Shown: positions 1-7,671, counted from the stretch's first letter. The stretch is DNA of 64,000 bases from Flavobacterium sp. CF108 (GCF_900129795.1 NZ_FQWW01000001.1:248001-312000), one strand, 5' to 3'. A program made the numbers and translations. The notes: generated by a model not told the origin, from the sequence alone.

Positions 1-1978
1 GGTTCCGGGAACTAAAGCTTCTGAAGTTTTTCAAATTGCAGATGATGAAGTTTTCGAAATTGGTTTAACGCCAAACCGTGCCGATGCGATGAGTCACTTT
101 GGTACAGCACGTGATTTAAGAGCCGGAATGCTTCAAAGAGGTATAAACGTAGAATTGATTACGCCATCTGTAAGCAATTTTAGAGTTGATATGCGTACGC
201 TTAAAATTGATGTTAATGTTGAAGAACCAGCTTTAGCACCAAGATATTGTGGCGTAACGATTTCAGGAATTACGGTTCACGAATCTCCAAAATGGCTTCA
301 GGATCGTTTAAAATCGATTGGTTTAACTCCAAAAAATAATATTGTCGATGTTACTAATTATGTTTTACACGAATTAGGACAGCCGCTTCATGCTTTTGAC
401 GCTGCAAAAATTACCGGAAAAGTAATTGTAAAAACATTACCTGAAGGAACAAAATTTACCACTCTTGATGATGTTGAAAGAACATTGCATGCTGAGGATT
501 TAATGATTTGCGACGAAAAAGGACCGCTTTGTATTGCAGGAGTTTTTGGAGGAAAAAAATCCGGAGTTACAGATGGAACAACTTCTATATTCTTAGAAAG
601 TGCTTATTTTGATGCTGTAAGCGTTCGTAAAACAGCAAAAAGACATCAATTGAATACAGATGCTTCTTTTAGATTTGAAAGAGGAATTGACCCAACTATT
701 ACAGAATATGCTTTAAAACGTGCAGCTATCTTAATTCAGGAAGTTGCGGGTGGAAAAATTACTTGTGATGTTGTAGAGGTTTATCCTAAAAAAGTAGAAG
801 ATTTTTCGGTTTTATTGAATTTCAGCCACGTTTCTAAAATCATCGGACAGGAAATTCCAAAAGATACCATCAAAAAAATCCTGGTTTCTTTAGATATTAA
901 AGTAAACAGCGTTTCTGATACAGGATTAGGTTTAACTATTCCTGCGTATCGTGTTGACGTTCAAAGAGAAATTGATGTTATAGAAGAAATTCTAAGAGTT
1001 TATGGTTACAACAATATTGAGTTTTCTAAAAAATTCAATGCTACGGTAGCTAATTCTCCAAGAACAGAAGATTATAAAGTACAAAATGTTATCGCTTCTC
1101 AATTAAACTCTCAAGGTTTTCATGAAATGATGGCAAACTCTTTAACAACGGCTGCGTATGCAAAATTATCGACTGTTTTAAAAGAAGAACATAACGTTAC
1201 AATGCTAAATCCTTTAAGCAGTGATTTATCGACAATGCGTCAATCGTTGTTGTTTTCTGCACTTGAAGCGATTTCATACAATATCAATAGAAGAAATTCT
1301 GATTTAAAATTATTTGAATTCGGAAAATCTTATCACAAATACCTAAACGGTTACGAAGAACACAAACATTTAACTTTGTCTATTTCTGGAAACAGAAATA
1401 AAGAAAGCTGGACAACGCCGCAAAAAGGAACTGATTTCTTCTTGTTGAAAGGTTATGTAAAAGGTATTTTGGCTCGTTTAGGAATTGAAAAAATTTCGAA
1501 TGCTCCGGTTCAATCTGATGTTTTCTCAGAAGGAACTTCTATTTGCTACAACAATGATACGTTAGTGGAAATGGGAGTTGTTAAGAAATCGATTTTAAAG
1601 CATTTCGGAATTAAACAAGATGTTTATTATGCTGATTTCAACTGGGATTTAATCTTAAAAATCATTACAGGAAAAATTAAGTATACTGAAATTCCTAAAT
1701 ACCCTGAAGTTCGCAGAGATTTAGCTTTGTTAATCGATGAGAAAACTACTTACGAAAGTATTTTTAACTTAGCGAGACAAACGGAAAAAGCACTTTTAAA
1801 AGACATTAATTTATTTGATGTATATCAAGGCGATAAACTTCCGGAAGGAAAAAAATCGTATGCTTTAAGCTTTACAATCCAAGATAATACAAAAACACTT
1901 ACTGATGCTCAGATTGATAAAATCATGTCTAAATTACAACAGACTTTTGAAACTGAACTTGGCGCAAGCTTAAGATAA
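1..1978 (+). CDS. pheT: Phenylalanine--tRNA ligase beta subunit (5' end outside window)
   Basis: This is the beta chain of the alpha2beta2 enzyme that charges tRNA-Phe. The frame is open from base 2, so the gene enters from outside the window and about 658 codons are visible, against roughly 800 for a full subunit; the missing part would hold the N-terminal tRNA-binding domain. The first visible residues include GLTPNRADAMSH, a conserved PheT stretch. The B3/B4 editing domain (FGGKKSGV, FRFERGID) and the B5 domain follow. The last ~95 residues, from YPEVRRDLALLIDE, form the ferredoxin-like anticodon-binding (FDX-ACB) domain. The ATG at 89 is an internal Met and not the start. A strong terminator follows directly. 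Confidence 0.97.
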   Translation, partial: VPGTKASEVFQIADDEVFEIGLTPNRADAMSHFGTARDLRAGMLQRGINVELITPSVSNFRVDMRTLKIDVNVEEPALAPRYCGVTISGITVHESPKWLQDRLKSIGLTPKNNIVDVTNYVLHELGQPLHAFDAAKITGKVIVKTLPEGTKFTTLDDVERTLHAEDLMICDEKGPLCIAGVFGGKKSGVTDGTTSIFLESAYFDAVSVRKTAKRHQLNTDASFRFERGIDPTITEYALKRAAILIQEVAGGKITCDVVEVYPKKVEDFSVLLNFSHVSKIIGQEIPKDTIKKILVSLDIKVNSVSDTGLGLTIPAYRVDVQREIDVIEEILRVYGYNNIEFSKKFNATVANSPRTEDYKVQNVIASQLNSQGFHEMMANSLTTAAYAKLSTVLKEEHNVTMLNPLSSDLSTMRQSLLFSALEAISYNINRRNSDLKLFEFGKSYHKYLNGYEEHKHLTLSISGNRNKESWTTPQKGTDFFLLKGYVKGILARLGIEKISNAPVQSDVFSEGTSICYNNDTLVEMGVVKKSILKHFGIKQDVYYADFNWDLILKIITGKIKYTEIPKYPEVRRDLALLIDEKTTYESIFNLARQTEKALLKDINLFDVYQGDKLPEGKKSYALSFTIQDNTKTLTDAQIDKIMSKLQQTFETELGASLR

Positions 1979-1999
1979 ATCTTGAAGTTATTAAATAAC

Positions 2000-2039
2000 A
2001 AACCCGACAGGTTTTATACTTGTCGGGTTTATTTTTTTG
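2000..2039 (+). terminator. Rho-independent terminator after pheT
   Basis: AAACCCGACA (2000-2009) pairs with TGTCGGGTTT (2021-2030), followed by a T-rich run. It starts 22 bp after the pheT stop codon. Confidence 0.9.
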
Positions 2040-2040
2040 T

Positions 2041-2089
2041 TTCATGTTTCAAGTTTCATGTTTTTTTCAAGTTTCAGGTTTCAGGTGGT
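2041..2089. repeat. Degenerate GTTTCA-type short tandem repeat
   Basis: Several near copies of GTTTCAnG follow each other just past the pheT terminator. They look like simple-sequence repeat; no function is apparent. Confidence 0.5.
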
Positions 2090-2262
2090 TGCCTGAGTAT
2101 TGTTTTACCATAAAATTCGCAAAGAATTTCACAAAGTTTATTGAAAGTTTTTGTTGACCCACATCTTCAAAACATTTCCTTCTTTACGCAATCCTTTGCG
2201 GACTTTGCGGTGTATTAACAAGCTGCCAAGCCTGAAACCCTAAACACCAAAAAACAAAAACA

Positions 2263-2637
2263 CTAACTAATTAAATATCTACTCCAAATTTGATCCCCCA
2301 GTTTCTGAATGCCTGTCCCAAGATTTTCAGTTTCTAATTTTTGACGTGAATTGTCATCAAATAGGAGTTCAAGATATATTCTTCCGTATTCTTCACTTAC
2401 ATTCCATTTTCCTGTATCTTTTTGAGAAGATTCACTTGGCGCGTACAAACCGCCGCCGGAAACACTTCTAAAAGATTCTTTAAAATAAACCGCACTAAAA
2501 TCTGAATACAAATAAATAGCGTATTTTATTTCTTCATACCAGCCTCCGCCAGAGTAATCCCTGTCGCTGTTTGCTCTTTCCAGACGAAGTACTTTATTAG
2601 ATAAAGTATTTACCATTTGATTGACTAAATAACTCAT
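2263..2637 (-). CDS. Conserved-looking hypothetical protein, 124 aa
   Basis: I do not recognise this family. The protein is soluble, with no signal peptide or membrane segment. It is rich in Tyr, Ser and Gly in the middle (DRDYSGGGWYEE near residue 25, SVSGGGLYAPSES near 58), with alternating hydrophobic stretches suggestive of beta strands (YAIYLYSDFSAVYF). It stands alone, transcribed away from the operon that begins at 2934; the ~300 bp between them must hold both promoters. Composition matches its neighbours, so it is probably a real gene, but no role can be given. Confidence 0.6.
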   Translation of the reverse strand: MSYLVNQMVNTLSNKVLRLERANSDRDYSGGGWYEEIKYAIYLYSDFSAVYFKESFRSVSGGGLYAPSESSQKDTGKWNVSEEYGRIYLELLFDDNSRQKLETENLGTGIQKLGDQIWSRYLIS

Positions 2638-2846
2638 AATCTTAATTATTGATTGTTAGTTATAAATTTTCACTCTGTCTTTTCTGCTGAAAGAATTTTC
2701 TTTACTGCTGTTTATGTGCTTTTAGCATCGATTTTTATTCCTAAAAATTGACATCGTAAAATTATTTAATTACAAAATAGTATTAAGCCGTATTTTAACC
2801 CGTTTTTTTAGATAATTTTACTGTAGAAAAAAGGGTATTTTTCCCC

Positions 2847-2877
2847 TTGTATTGTTTTTAGGCATCAAATAATTTTG
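2847..2877 (+). promoter_or_regulatory. Bacteroidota-type promoter for the 2934-5419 operon
   Basis: TTG (2847-2849), a 20-base spacer and TAATTTTG (2870-2877) fit the TTG-N19/20-TAnnTTTG consensus of the primary sigma factor in this phylum. It lies 56 bp before the ATG at 2934. Confidence 0.55.
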
Positions 2878-2933
2878 TCGCTACAATTAAAAAAACTGTA
2901 AACAACCATTAACCAATTAAATTAAAAATAACA

Positions 2934-3368
2934 ATGAAAAATCCACCCGCAAAACCGAATCAGTTAATATCGAAAGAATTTGCAAAACAATTAAATGTTA
3001 ACTACAACAATAAAAAAGCTGCATCCTTAACTGGTAAACGTGCTAAAAAAGAAGATGCAAACGCTATTTGGTATTCATTAGAAGCTTTAGAAAGTTACAT
3101 ACATTATATTAAAACCAATGGCGCAAAAGACGGATATAACGTAGATGGAATACGTTTTTATTTTGGTGTATATCCAGATGATGAACAACATGGCGACAAA
3201 GCCGGATTAACAACCTTATTCTTGGTTCCAACAGGAAAAAAAGTTGAAGATAATACCGCAAAAGTTCAAAGTTTTGCAATGGTGCAAGAATCAGCTCCAG
3301 CTGATATTCAAAGTCTTGAACCTATGAATTACGGTAATATCGGCAGACCGCCAAGCTTAATCTATTAA
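2934..3368 (+). CDS. Hypothetical protein, 144 aa, first gene of a two-component operon
   Basis: Small cytoplasmic protein with a basic N-terminal half (KKAASLTGKRAKKED near residue 27). The central stretch IWYSLEALESYIHYI is followed by GIRFYFGVYPDDE and GLTTLFLVPTGKK. From memory, small proteins with this W(Y/F)SLEEL...GIR.Y.GVYP...LTT.F.VPT pattern recur in flavobacteria without assigned function; that recollection is not a database result. It precedes a 7-TM protein by 8 bp, and a histidine kinase and response regulator follow with overlapping ends. It is therefore probably part of the same signalling unit, as an accessory or output protein. No catalytic motif is evident. Confidence 0.8.
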   Translation: MKNPPAKPNQLISKEFAKQLNVNYNNKKAASLTGKRAKKEDANAIWYSLEALESYIHYIKTNGAKDGYNVDGIRFYFGVYPDDEQHGDKAGLTTLFLVPTGKKVEDNTAKVQSFAMVQESAPADIQSLEPMNYGNIGRPPSLIY

Positions 3369-3376
3369 TAAAAACT

Positions 3377-4024
3377 ATGTTTGAATTTTTAAGATCGTAT
3401 ATCATTTATTTAGCTTTATTATCAGGAGGCATCGGATTAATTTCAATGCATAAATTACCTGGTAATAAAGCTAAATTTTTAGTAATTTTAATCTTTTTTT
3501 CTGCACTAATAGAATTAGTGGGATATTATTTTACCTATTTGACAGGCTTATTAAATTATTATGTTTATAATTTCTATATGTTTGTCAGCTTTTCTGCCTA
3601 TATATTACTGATCCGAAGTCTTTTGTCGAAGATAAATTACAGGATGACGGCAGTTTTCTTTTTAATTCTGTTTATTGTTTCTTTCTTTTTAAACATAATT
3701 TATTTTAAAGAAGATACAAATCGTTCCTTTACATACAGTTTTGCCATAGGAGTAATGTTAGTATTAATATTATCCTGCTTATATTTGGTGGAGATTTTTA
3801 ATTCAGACAAAATTTTAAATTTCAAACGATCTGTTTTTTTCTGGTACATTTTAGGAATATTGGTTTTCCACGTTCCTTTTACACCTTTTATGTTAGCCAT
3901 CAATTGGTTTCTTATTAAACAAGACGAATCAGTATTTAGTTTAGTATTGTTCATCTTAAATTTTTTAGCACATAGTTGTTATATTATAGGTTTTTTATGG
4001 AGCGAAAAGAAATACAACTATTAG
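3377..4024 (+). CDS. Integral membrane protein with about seven TM helices
   Basis: The 215-residue protein is almost entirely hydrophobic. Segments near residues 4-22, 33-50, 60-80, 92-110, 122-142, 155-178 and 185-207 look like transmembrane helices joined by very short loops, and no large soluble domain is present. Its 3' end overlaps the histidine kinase gene by 28 bp, so the two are probably translationally coupled. A 7-TM sensor or partner for the kinase, which itself has only one TM helix and no sensor domain, is a reasonable inference. The family is not recognised. Confidence 0.8.
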   Translation: MFEFLRSYIIYLALLSGGIGLISMHKLPGNKAKFLVILIFFSALIELVGYYFTYLTGLLNYYVYNFYMFVSFSAYILLIRSLLSKINYRMTAVFFLILFIVSFFLNIIYFKEDTNRSFTYSFAIGVMLVLILSCLYLVEIFNSDKILNFKRSVFFWYILGILVFHVPFTPFMLAINWFLIKQDESVFSLVLFILNFLAHSCYIIGFLWSEKKYNY

Positions 4025-4785
4025 TAATTTCATTAGGTATTGTTTTTTTTACTTTACTGGCCGTTGTACTTGTACTTTTCTTTTATTTTTTAAAGAAGAA
4101 GAACAGCTATCTGGTCGAAAAAATGGAATCTGAAATGTATTTCCAATCGGAATTGGTAAAAACCCGAATCGAAATTAAAGATCAGACGCTTTCTGAAATC
4201 AGTAAAGAACTTCATGATAATATTGGCCAGATTATATCGGTTGGAATTATGCAGCTCAATATGTCTATAAGCAGTAATAGTATTGAGGTAGAAGAATTAA
4301 AAGACCTTAAAAATGTACTTGCAAAAGCACTTGACGAACTCAGAATTTTATCGCGCATTATTAATAAAGATAATTTACTGCAAAGCAACTTTATTGAAGC
4401 TATAAAACAGGATTTAATACGTATAAAAAAACTTAGAAAAATTCAGTACCGGTATAATTTGACAGGAGAAATTCCGAAGATAACCGAAGAACATGATTTG
4501 TTCATTTACCGAATCTTTCAGGAAGCTTTACACAATAGCTTAAAGCATTCTCGCAGCGATTTATACGAAGTAAATATTGTAACAACTGAAGACCTTTTTC
4601 AGCTAAAATTAAAGGATTTCGGAATTGGCTACGATCCTCTTAAAGCAAATTCCGGGCAAGGATTAACTAACATGAAACTGCGGGCTAAACTTATTGGAGC
4701 GCAATTGATCATGGAATCAGATTCATCAGGAACAACCGTAACTTTAGAATACCCTTTAAATACCACCAATGAAACCGAATACTAA
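3997..4785 (+). CDS. Sensor histidine kinase (HisKA_3 / NarX-DesK type)
   Basis: Inner-membrane kinase of 262 residues. Residues ~7-32 form one TM helix, followed by a short coiled-coil linker. The dimerisation and phosphorylation motif ELHDNIGQ puts the phospho-acceptor His near residue 73, as in HisKA_3 kinases. The C-terminal ATPase has EALHNSLKHS (N box), DFGIGYDP (G1) and GQGLTNMKLRAKLIGA (G2). An upstream in-frame ATG at 3976 exists, but the ATG at 3997 gives the usual short N-terminus before the TM helix and less overlap with the preceding gene. No periplasmic sensor domain is present, so the upstream 7-TM protein may supply the input. It overlaps the response regulator by 17 bp. Confidence 0.92.
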   Translation: MERKEIQLLVISLGIVFFTLLAVVLVLFFYFLKKKNSYLVEKMESEMYFQSELVKTRIEIKDQTLSEISKELHDNIGQIISVGIMQLNMSISSNSIEVEELKDLKNVLAKALDELRILSRIINKDNLLQSNFIEAIKQDLIRIKKLRKIQYRYNLTGEIPKITEEHDLFIYRIFQEALHNSLKHSRSDLYEVNIVTTEDLFQLKLKDFGIGYDPLKANSGQGLTNMKLRAKLIGAQLIMESDSSGTTVTLEYPLNTTNETEY

Positions 4786-5419
4786 AAGTAAAATTATTAT
4801 TGTCGACGATCATCAGCTTTTTTCCCAATCATTAGAACTTTTAATTAAAAGTTTTGGAGACTACGATGTTATCGAGCGATTTGAAAACGGAAAGTTGTTT
4901 ATTTCCTATCTTCAGGAAAATCCGGATACTAATATCGATTTGGTATTATTAGATGTTAATATGCCTGTTTTAGACGGTTTAAGCACCATGAAATGGGTTA
5001 AGGAAAACAGACCTAATTTAAAAGTAATTGCGCTTTCTGTAAACGACGATGAAGAAATCATTATAAAAATGATTACAAACGGTGCAAAAGGTTATTTATT
5101 GAAAGATACATCACCCGAAATTTTTAAAGAAGCTATTGAATGTGTTATCGAAAAAGGGTTTTATTTTACCGAATTGGTTTCGGGAATGCTCGTTAACAAA
5201 GTAAACAGCGATAATAAAAAAATCAGTTTAAAGGAAAAAGAACTGGTATTTATAAAACATGCCTGCACTGAGATGACGTATAAAGAAATCGCCTCAGAAA
5301 TGTGTTTAAGCCCAAAAACCATTGATGGTTACAGGGAATCATTATTTGATAAGTTAGAGATAAAAACGAGAATAGGTTTAGTTTTGTACGCTGTTAAACA
5401 TAAAATTGTATTTGTTTAG
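4769..5419 (+). CDS. Response regulator, REC plus LuxR-type HTH (NarL/FixJ family)
   Basis: DNA-binding partner of the kinase just upstream. The receiver domain spans residues ~8-125, with the acidic pair DD near 13-14, phospho-acceptor Asp at about 62 (LLDVNMPVLDG) and the conserved Lys in GAKGYLLKD. A LuxR-type four-helix HTH follows at ~150-212 (ACTEMTYKEIASEMCLSPKT). This is the last gene of the operon; its stop overlaps the tail of convergent apt by 4 bp. Target genes cannot be read from the sequence. Confidence 0.93.
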   Translation: MKPNTKSKIIIVDDHQLFSQSLELLIKSFGDYDVIERFENGKLFISYLQENPDTNIDLVLLDVNMPVLDGLSTMKWVKENRPNLKVIALSVNDDEEIIIKMITNGAKGYLLKDTSPEIFKEAIECVIEKGFYFTELVSGMLVNKVNSDNKKISLKEKELVFIKHACTEMTYKEIASEMCLSPKTIDGYRESLFDKLEIKTRIGLVLYAVKHKIVFV

Positions 5420-5928
5420 TAAGACAGCGCTGCAAAAATTGGAAATTCTTTGATTTTTTCTCTTCCGTTAAGGAAAGTCAGTTCCATTAAAAAATTACAT
5501 TGTACAATTTCACCGCCTAACTTTTCAACCAGTTCGCAGACTGCTTTAGCAGTTCCGCCAGTTGCCAGAACATCATCGTGAATTAATATGCGGTCTCCTT
5601 TTTGAATAGCGTCGGTATGCATTTCAAGACTGTCTGTTCCATATTCTAATGTGTATGAAGCTGAAATAGTTTCATAAGGCAGCTTTTTAGGTTTCCTTAC
5701 CGGAATAAATCCAGCATTTAGTTCTTGCGCCAATAACATCCCGAAGAAAAAACCACGGCTTTCTGCCCCTACTATCTTATCAATTTTCTGTCCTTTTAAA
5801 GAATTTACCAAAATAGATAAGCATTCTTGCCTCGCTTCAACGTCATTTAACAGCGGAGTGATATCTTTAAATAAAATTCCTTCTTTAGGAAAGTCCTGAA
5901 TATCACGTATATAATTTTCAATCTTCAT
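5416..5928 (-). CDS. apt: Adenine phosphoribosyltransferase
   Basis: Salvages adenine with PRPP to give AMP in the cytoplasm. The 170-residue length is typical. The PRPP-binding motif is seen as ILIHDDVLATGGTAKA near residues 114-129. The Apt signatures FPKEGILFKDITPLL (residues ~13-27) and GAESRGFFFG (~54-63) are also present. It is a single-gene unit, convergent with the two-component operon and upstream of, and divergent from, the tRNA-Arg promoter. Confidence 0.96.
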   Translation of the reverse strand: MKIENYIRDIQDFPKEGILFKDITPLLNDVEARQECLSILVNSLKGQKIDKIVGAESRGFFFGMLLAQELNAGFIPVRKPKKLPYETISASYTLEYGTDSLEMHTDAIQKGDRILIHDDVLATGGTAKAVCELVEKLGGEIVQCNFLMELTFLNGREKIKEFPIFAALSY

Positions 5929-5956
5929 TTTTTTTTATTTTTCTGTATTTTTTTAC

Positions 5957-5986
5957 TTGTTTATCTCGCATTTATCTCTATATTTG
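5957..5986 (+). promoter_or_regulatory. Consensus promoter for tRNA-Arg
   Basis: TTG (5957-5959), exactly 19 bases, then TATATTTG (5979-5986) matches the Bacteroidota TTG-N19-TAnnTTTG consensus. The tRNA begins 55 bp downstream. Confidence 0.8.
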
Positions 5987-6040
5987 CACCCGCAAACAGC
6001 ATTCAACAAAGCTACGAAAATTAGCTCAATGAAACAAAAA

Positions 6041-6114
6041 GGCCTCGTGGCGCAACTGAATAGCGCATCTGATTACGGCTCAGAAGGTTACTGGTTTGAA
6101 TCCAGTCGAGGTCA
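6041..6114 (+). tRNA. tRNA-Arg (anticodon ACG)
   Basis: A full cloverleaf can be drawn. The acceptor stem is GGCCTCG / CGAGGTC, the D stem GCGC / GCGC and the anticodon stem TCTGA / TCAGA with loop TTACGGC (anticodon ACG). The T arm is ACTGG-TTTGAAT-CCAGT and the discriminator is A at 6114. CCA is not encoded. It reads CGU codons and, after A34 deamination, CGC/CGA. Its last ~22 bases are duplicated 1,010 bp downstream at an element junction. Confidence 0.96.
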
Positions 6115-6115
6115 C
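6093..6115 (+). repeat. Direct repeat copy 1 (att-like, in the tRNA-Arg 3' end)
   Basis: The 23 bases covering the T loop, acceptor 3' strand and one base beyond are repeated at 7103-7125. The two copies differ only at two adjacent positions (AA here at 6099-6100, TT in the other copy). This is the classic footprint of tyrosine-recombinase integration into a tRNA gene. Confidence 0.85.
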
Positions 6116-6128
6116 TTCTAAAATTGAA

Positions 6129-6166
6129 AAATCCCTATATATCTGATATATAGGGATTTATTCGTT
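6129..6166 (+). terminator. Hairpin after tRNA-Arg
   Basis: AAATCCCTATATATC (6129-6143) pairs with GATATATAGGGATTT (6145-6159), with T-rich sequence after. It serves as the tRNA terminator and now lies just inside the insertion. Confidence 0.75.
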
Positions 6167-6270
6167 TTGTACTAGGATTCAAACATTTTTTTTATTAGAC
6201 ACATAAACAACTACATATCAGGTTTTTACATTTAAAATTAAAAACTAAAATAGACAAGTTTACTGTTCTT

Positions 6271-6308
6271 ACTTCCCATAAACGTCCCAATAATTTAATT
6301 AGGGAAGT
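6271..6308. repeat. ACTTCCC boxes, left end of the insertion
   Basis: ACTTCCCATAAACGTCCC (6271-6288) and an inverted GGGAAGT (6302-6308). The first is nearly repeated at 7042-7059 near the other end. They are possible integrase arm-type sites, by analogy with phage-like att regions. Confidence 0.5.
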
Positions 6309-6360
6309 AATTTTAATTATTATTACATATTAAAACAAATTATATAACGAATAGAAAAAA

Positions 6361-7017
6361 ATGGAAAAACATTGGAGTGAAAATTTGCTTAATAAAAAAT
6401 CTATAATCATATTACTATTTTTAATATTTATATTATTATGCCTTATAGTTTCAGTTGGTCTATTTACTGATCGGCATATTAAATTATTCGGAATTGAATT
6501 TAATTCTGAAAAAAAAGATACTATTATAATATATAAAACAAATGATAAACATCAAGGTACATATAGAGAAGAAGATTTCACAGATTCAAATAAAAGAGAA
6601 CTGAATGAAATTGATTCAAATAAAAATTATAAAAAAAATGAGAACACAAAGGTTAATTCTTCAATAAAATCAGAGAATAATAAATATAATATGAAAGAAG
6701 TGAACGCAACTAACCTTCAAATCGGTGATAATAATATTCAAAATATAGGAATTCAACCCAGAAAAATTACAGAAGATTTTTTGAAAGATTTTTTTAAAGT
6801 TTTCCCTGACAAAACAATATATATTGGTTTTGTTGGTTCAAATTCAAGCATTGAAATAATCAATACAAAGAAACAGATTATTGAGATCTTAGAACAAAAA
6901 GGGTATAATAATATTGAAAAAACACAAGGTATTAGGATAATGGTAAATCCAGATCTACCAAATGAAATTTGCATAATGCGTAATGAACTGGGAGGAGCTA
7001 GTTTTTATATACCGTAA
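6361..7017 (+). CDS. Membrane-anchored hypothetical protein, sole cargo of the tRNA-Arg insertion
   Basis: The 218-residue protein has one N-terminal TM helix (residues ~14-36). A long polar, Asn/Lys/Glu-rich and probably disordered linker follows (~45-115), then a short GDNNIQNIG motif near 121-129 and a compact C-terminal domain (~133-218) with FVGSNSSIEIINTKKQ and a predicted helix KQIIEILEQKGY. A single-pass N-in topology would place the C-terminal domain outside the inner membrane. No family is recognised. Very high Asn/Ile/Lys content and position inside the tRNA-flanked segment indicate horizontal acquisition. A role in phage defence or element maintenance is possible, but nothing in the sequence proves it. 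Confidence 0.7.
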   Translation: MEKHWSENLLNKKSIIILLFLIFILLCLIVSVGLFTDRHIKLFGIEFNSEKKDTIIIYKTNDKHQGTYREEDFTDSNKRELNEIDSNKNYKKNENTKVNSSIKSENNKYNMKEVNATNLQIGDNNIQNIGIQPRKITEDFLKDFFKVFPDKTIYIGFVGSNSSIEIINTKKQIIEILEQKGYNNIEKTQGIRIMVNPDLPNEICIMRNELGGASFYIP

Positions 7018-7041
7018 TATATTTTTAAATTTAAACTAATA

Positions 7042-7059
7042 ACTTCCCACAAACTTCCC
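7042..7059. repeat. ACTTCCC box, right end of the insertion
   Basis: ACTTCCCACAAACTTCCC matches 6271-6288 at 16 of 18 positions. It sits 44 bp before the duplicated tRNA end. Confidence 0.5.
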
Positions 7060-7102
7060 TACACATGAAAACACATACTGATTTACAACACGTTACACAT
7101 AA

Positions 7103-7125
7103 GGTTTGTTTCCAGTCGAGGTCAC
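7103..7125 (+). repeat. Direct repeat copy 2 (duplicated tRNA-Arg 3' end)
   Basis: Matches 6093-6115 at 21 of 23 positions. No 5' half of a tRNA precedes it, so it is a junction scar and not a second tRNA gene. Confidence 0.85.
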
Positions 7126-7132
7126 AAAAATT

Positions 7133-7167
7133 AAAATCCCATTTCTAACGAAATGGGATTTTTTTTA
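7133..7167 (+). terminator. Hairpin terminator beyond the element junction
   Basis: AAAATCCCATTTC (7133-7145), a 4-base loop, then GAAATGGGATTTT and a T run. It probably was the original terminator of tRNA-Arg before the insertion separated them. Confidence 0.8.
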
Positions 7168-7340
7168 TGCTTTTTCCTGTTATTTTAACACCCTATTCTG
7201 GCATCATGCGCAAAAGATCAAATTACGGGATCATGCGGATCAACACGAAATAGGTATCTTATTTTAATAATATTCTTTCAGTAATTGTTTTATTTAAGGA
7301 AGCATCAATTCCGGTAACTTCGGCATACTTATTCTTCTGA

Positions 7341-7640
7341 TCAAGATTGTGGGTGCGAAGTCAGGAGACATTCGCACAGCTTTCCAAAAGAACTCTTCGG
7401 AGAGCGGGTATTTTTTTTTACCAATTTATTTAGCTCGAGATCTTTCAGCTCTTTACTAAGCATTTTATTAGATATTCCTGACACATCATTTAGTATTTCT
7501 GAAAATCTTCTTTTTCTGTAATAACACAAAGAAGAGATGATTGCTATTTTCCATTTTCCGTTTAGCACATCCATAGAATCCTGAACTGCCATCATTTCTT
7601 TTTTATGATCCTGTCTGAAACCGCTATCAATACAACCCAT
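7341..7640 (-). CDS. HxlR-family regulator with a damaged C-terminus
   Basis: Winged-helix regulator of the HxlR type. Residues ~15-78 match the family (MDVLNGKWKIAIISSL, then RFSEILNDVSGISNKMLSKE). Family members continue through a beta wing (VEYELT) and a C-terminal helix. Here the frame departs after LVKKNT and ends in ~20 unrelated residues encoded by a hairpin repeat (7353-7377). Downstream in another frame (7259-7350), a second short open stretch ending TITERILLK looks like the tail of a different lost protein. The gene is therefore probably non-functional or reduced to its HTH. It is divergent from the 7764 oxidoreductase, across a putative operator. Confidence 0.65.
   Translation of the reverse strand: MGCIDSGFRQDHKKEMMAVQDSMDVLNGKWKIAIISSLCYYRKRRFSEILNDVSGISNKMLSKELKDLELNKLVKKNTRSPKSSFGKLCECLLTSHPQS
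7353..7377. repeat. Hairpin repeat GTGCGAA...TTCGCAC (copy 1)
   Basis: A perfect 7-bp inverted repeat surrounds an 11-base loop, GTCAGGAGACA. A near copy is at 52756-52780 with core GCGAAGTCAGGA. Both lie at the broken 3' end of a minus-strand gene. Confidence 0.6.
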
Positions 7641-7650
7641 ATTCTTATTG

Positions 7651-7671
7651 TTACCTTGAGGTTACTATTAC
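7651..7671. promoter_or_regulatory. Putative HxlR operator
   Basis: TTACCTTGAGGTTAC contains the palindrome ACCT-TG-AGGT. The same arrangement, TTACCTAAAGGTTA, lies before the other HxlR gene at 15211-15233. On the minus strand a -7-like TACATTTG (7696-7689) ends 17 bp upstream of it, so a bound repressor would block transcription. Confidence 0.5.

Larger units (their letters stand above)
6115..7125. mobile_element. About 1 kb tRNA-Arg-anchored genomic insertion (mini-island or remnant)
   Basis: The segment lies between the intact tRNA-Arg and a duplicated tRNA 3' end. It is visibly more A+T-rich than its flanks and carries a single gene (6361-7017). No integrase is present. Repeated ACTTCCC boxes sit near both ends: 6271-6288 is nearly identical to 7042-7059, and an inverted copy lies at 6302-6308. 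They resemble arm-type recombinase binding sites. This is either a deletion remnant of a larger island or a small cargo cassette mobilised in trans. Confidence 0.75.

Noticed and set aside
89..1978. ATG at 89 as the start of pheT
   Set aside because: The frame is open upstream to base 2 and encodes conserved PheT residues, so 89 is internal.
7103..7125. Second tRNA-Arg gene
   Set aside because: Only the 3' part of a tRNA is present; no D arm or anticodon arm precedes it.
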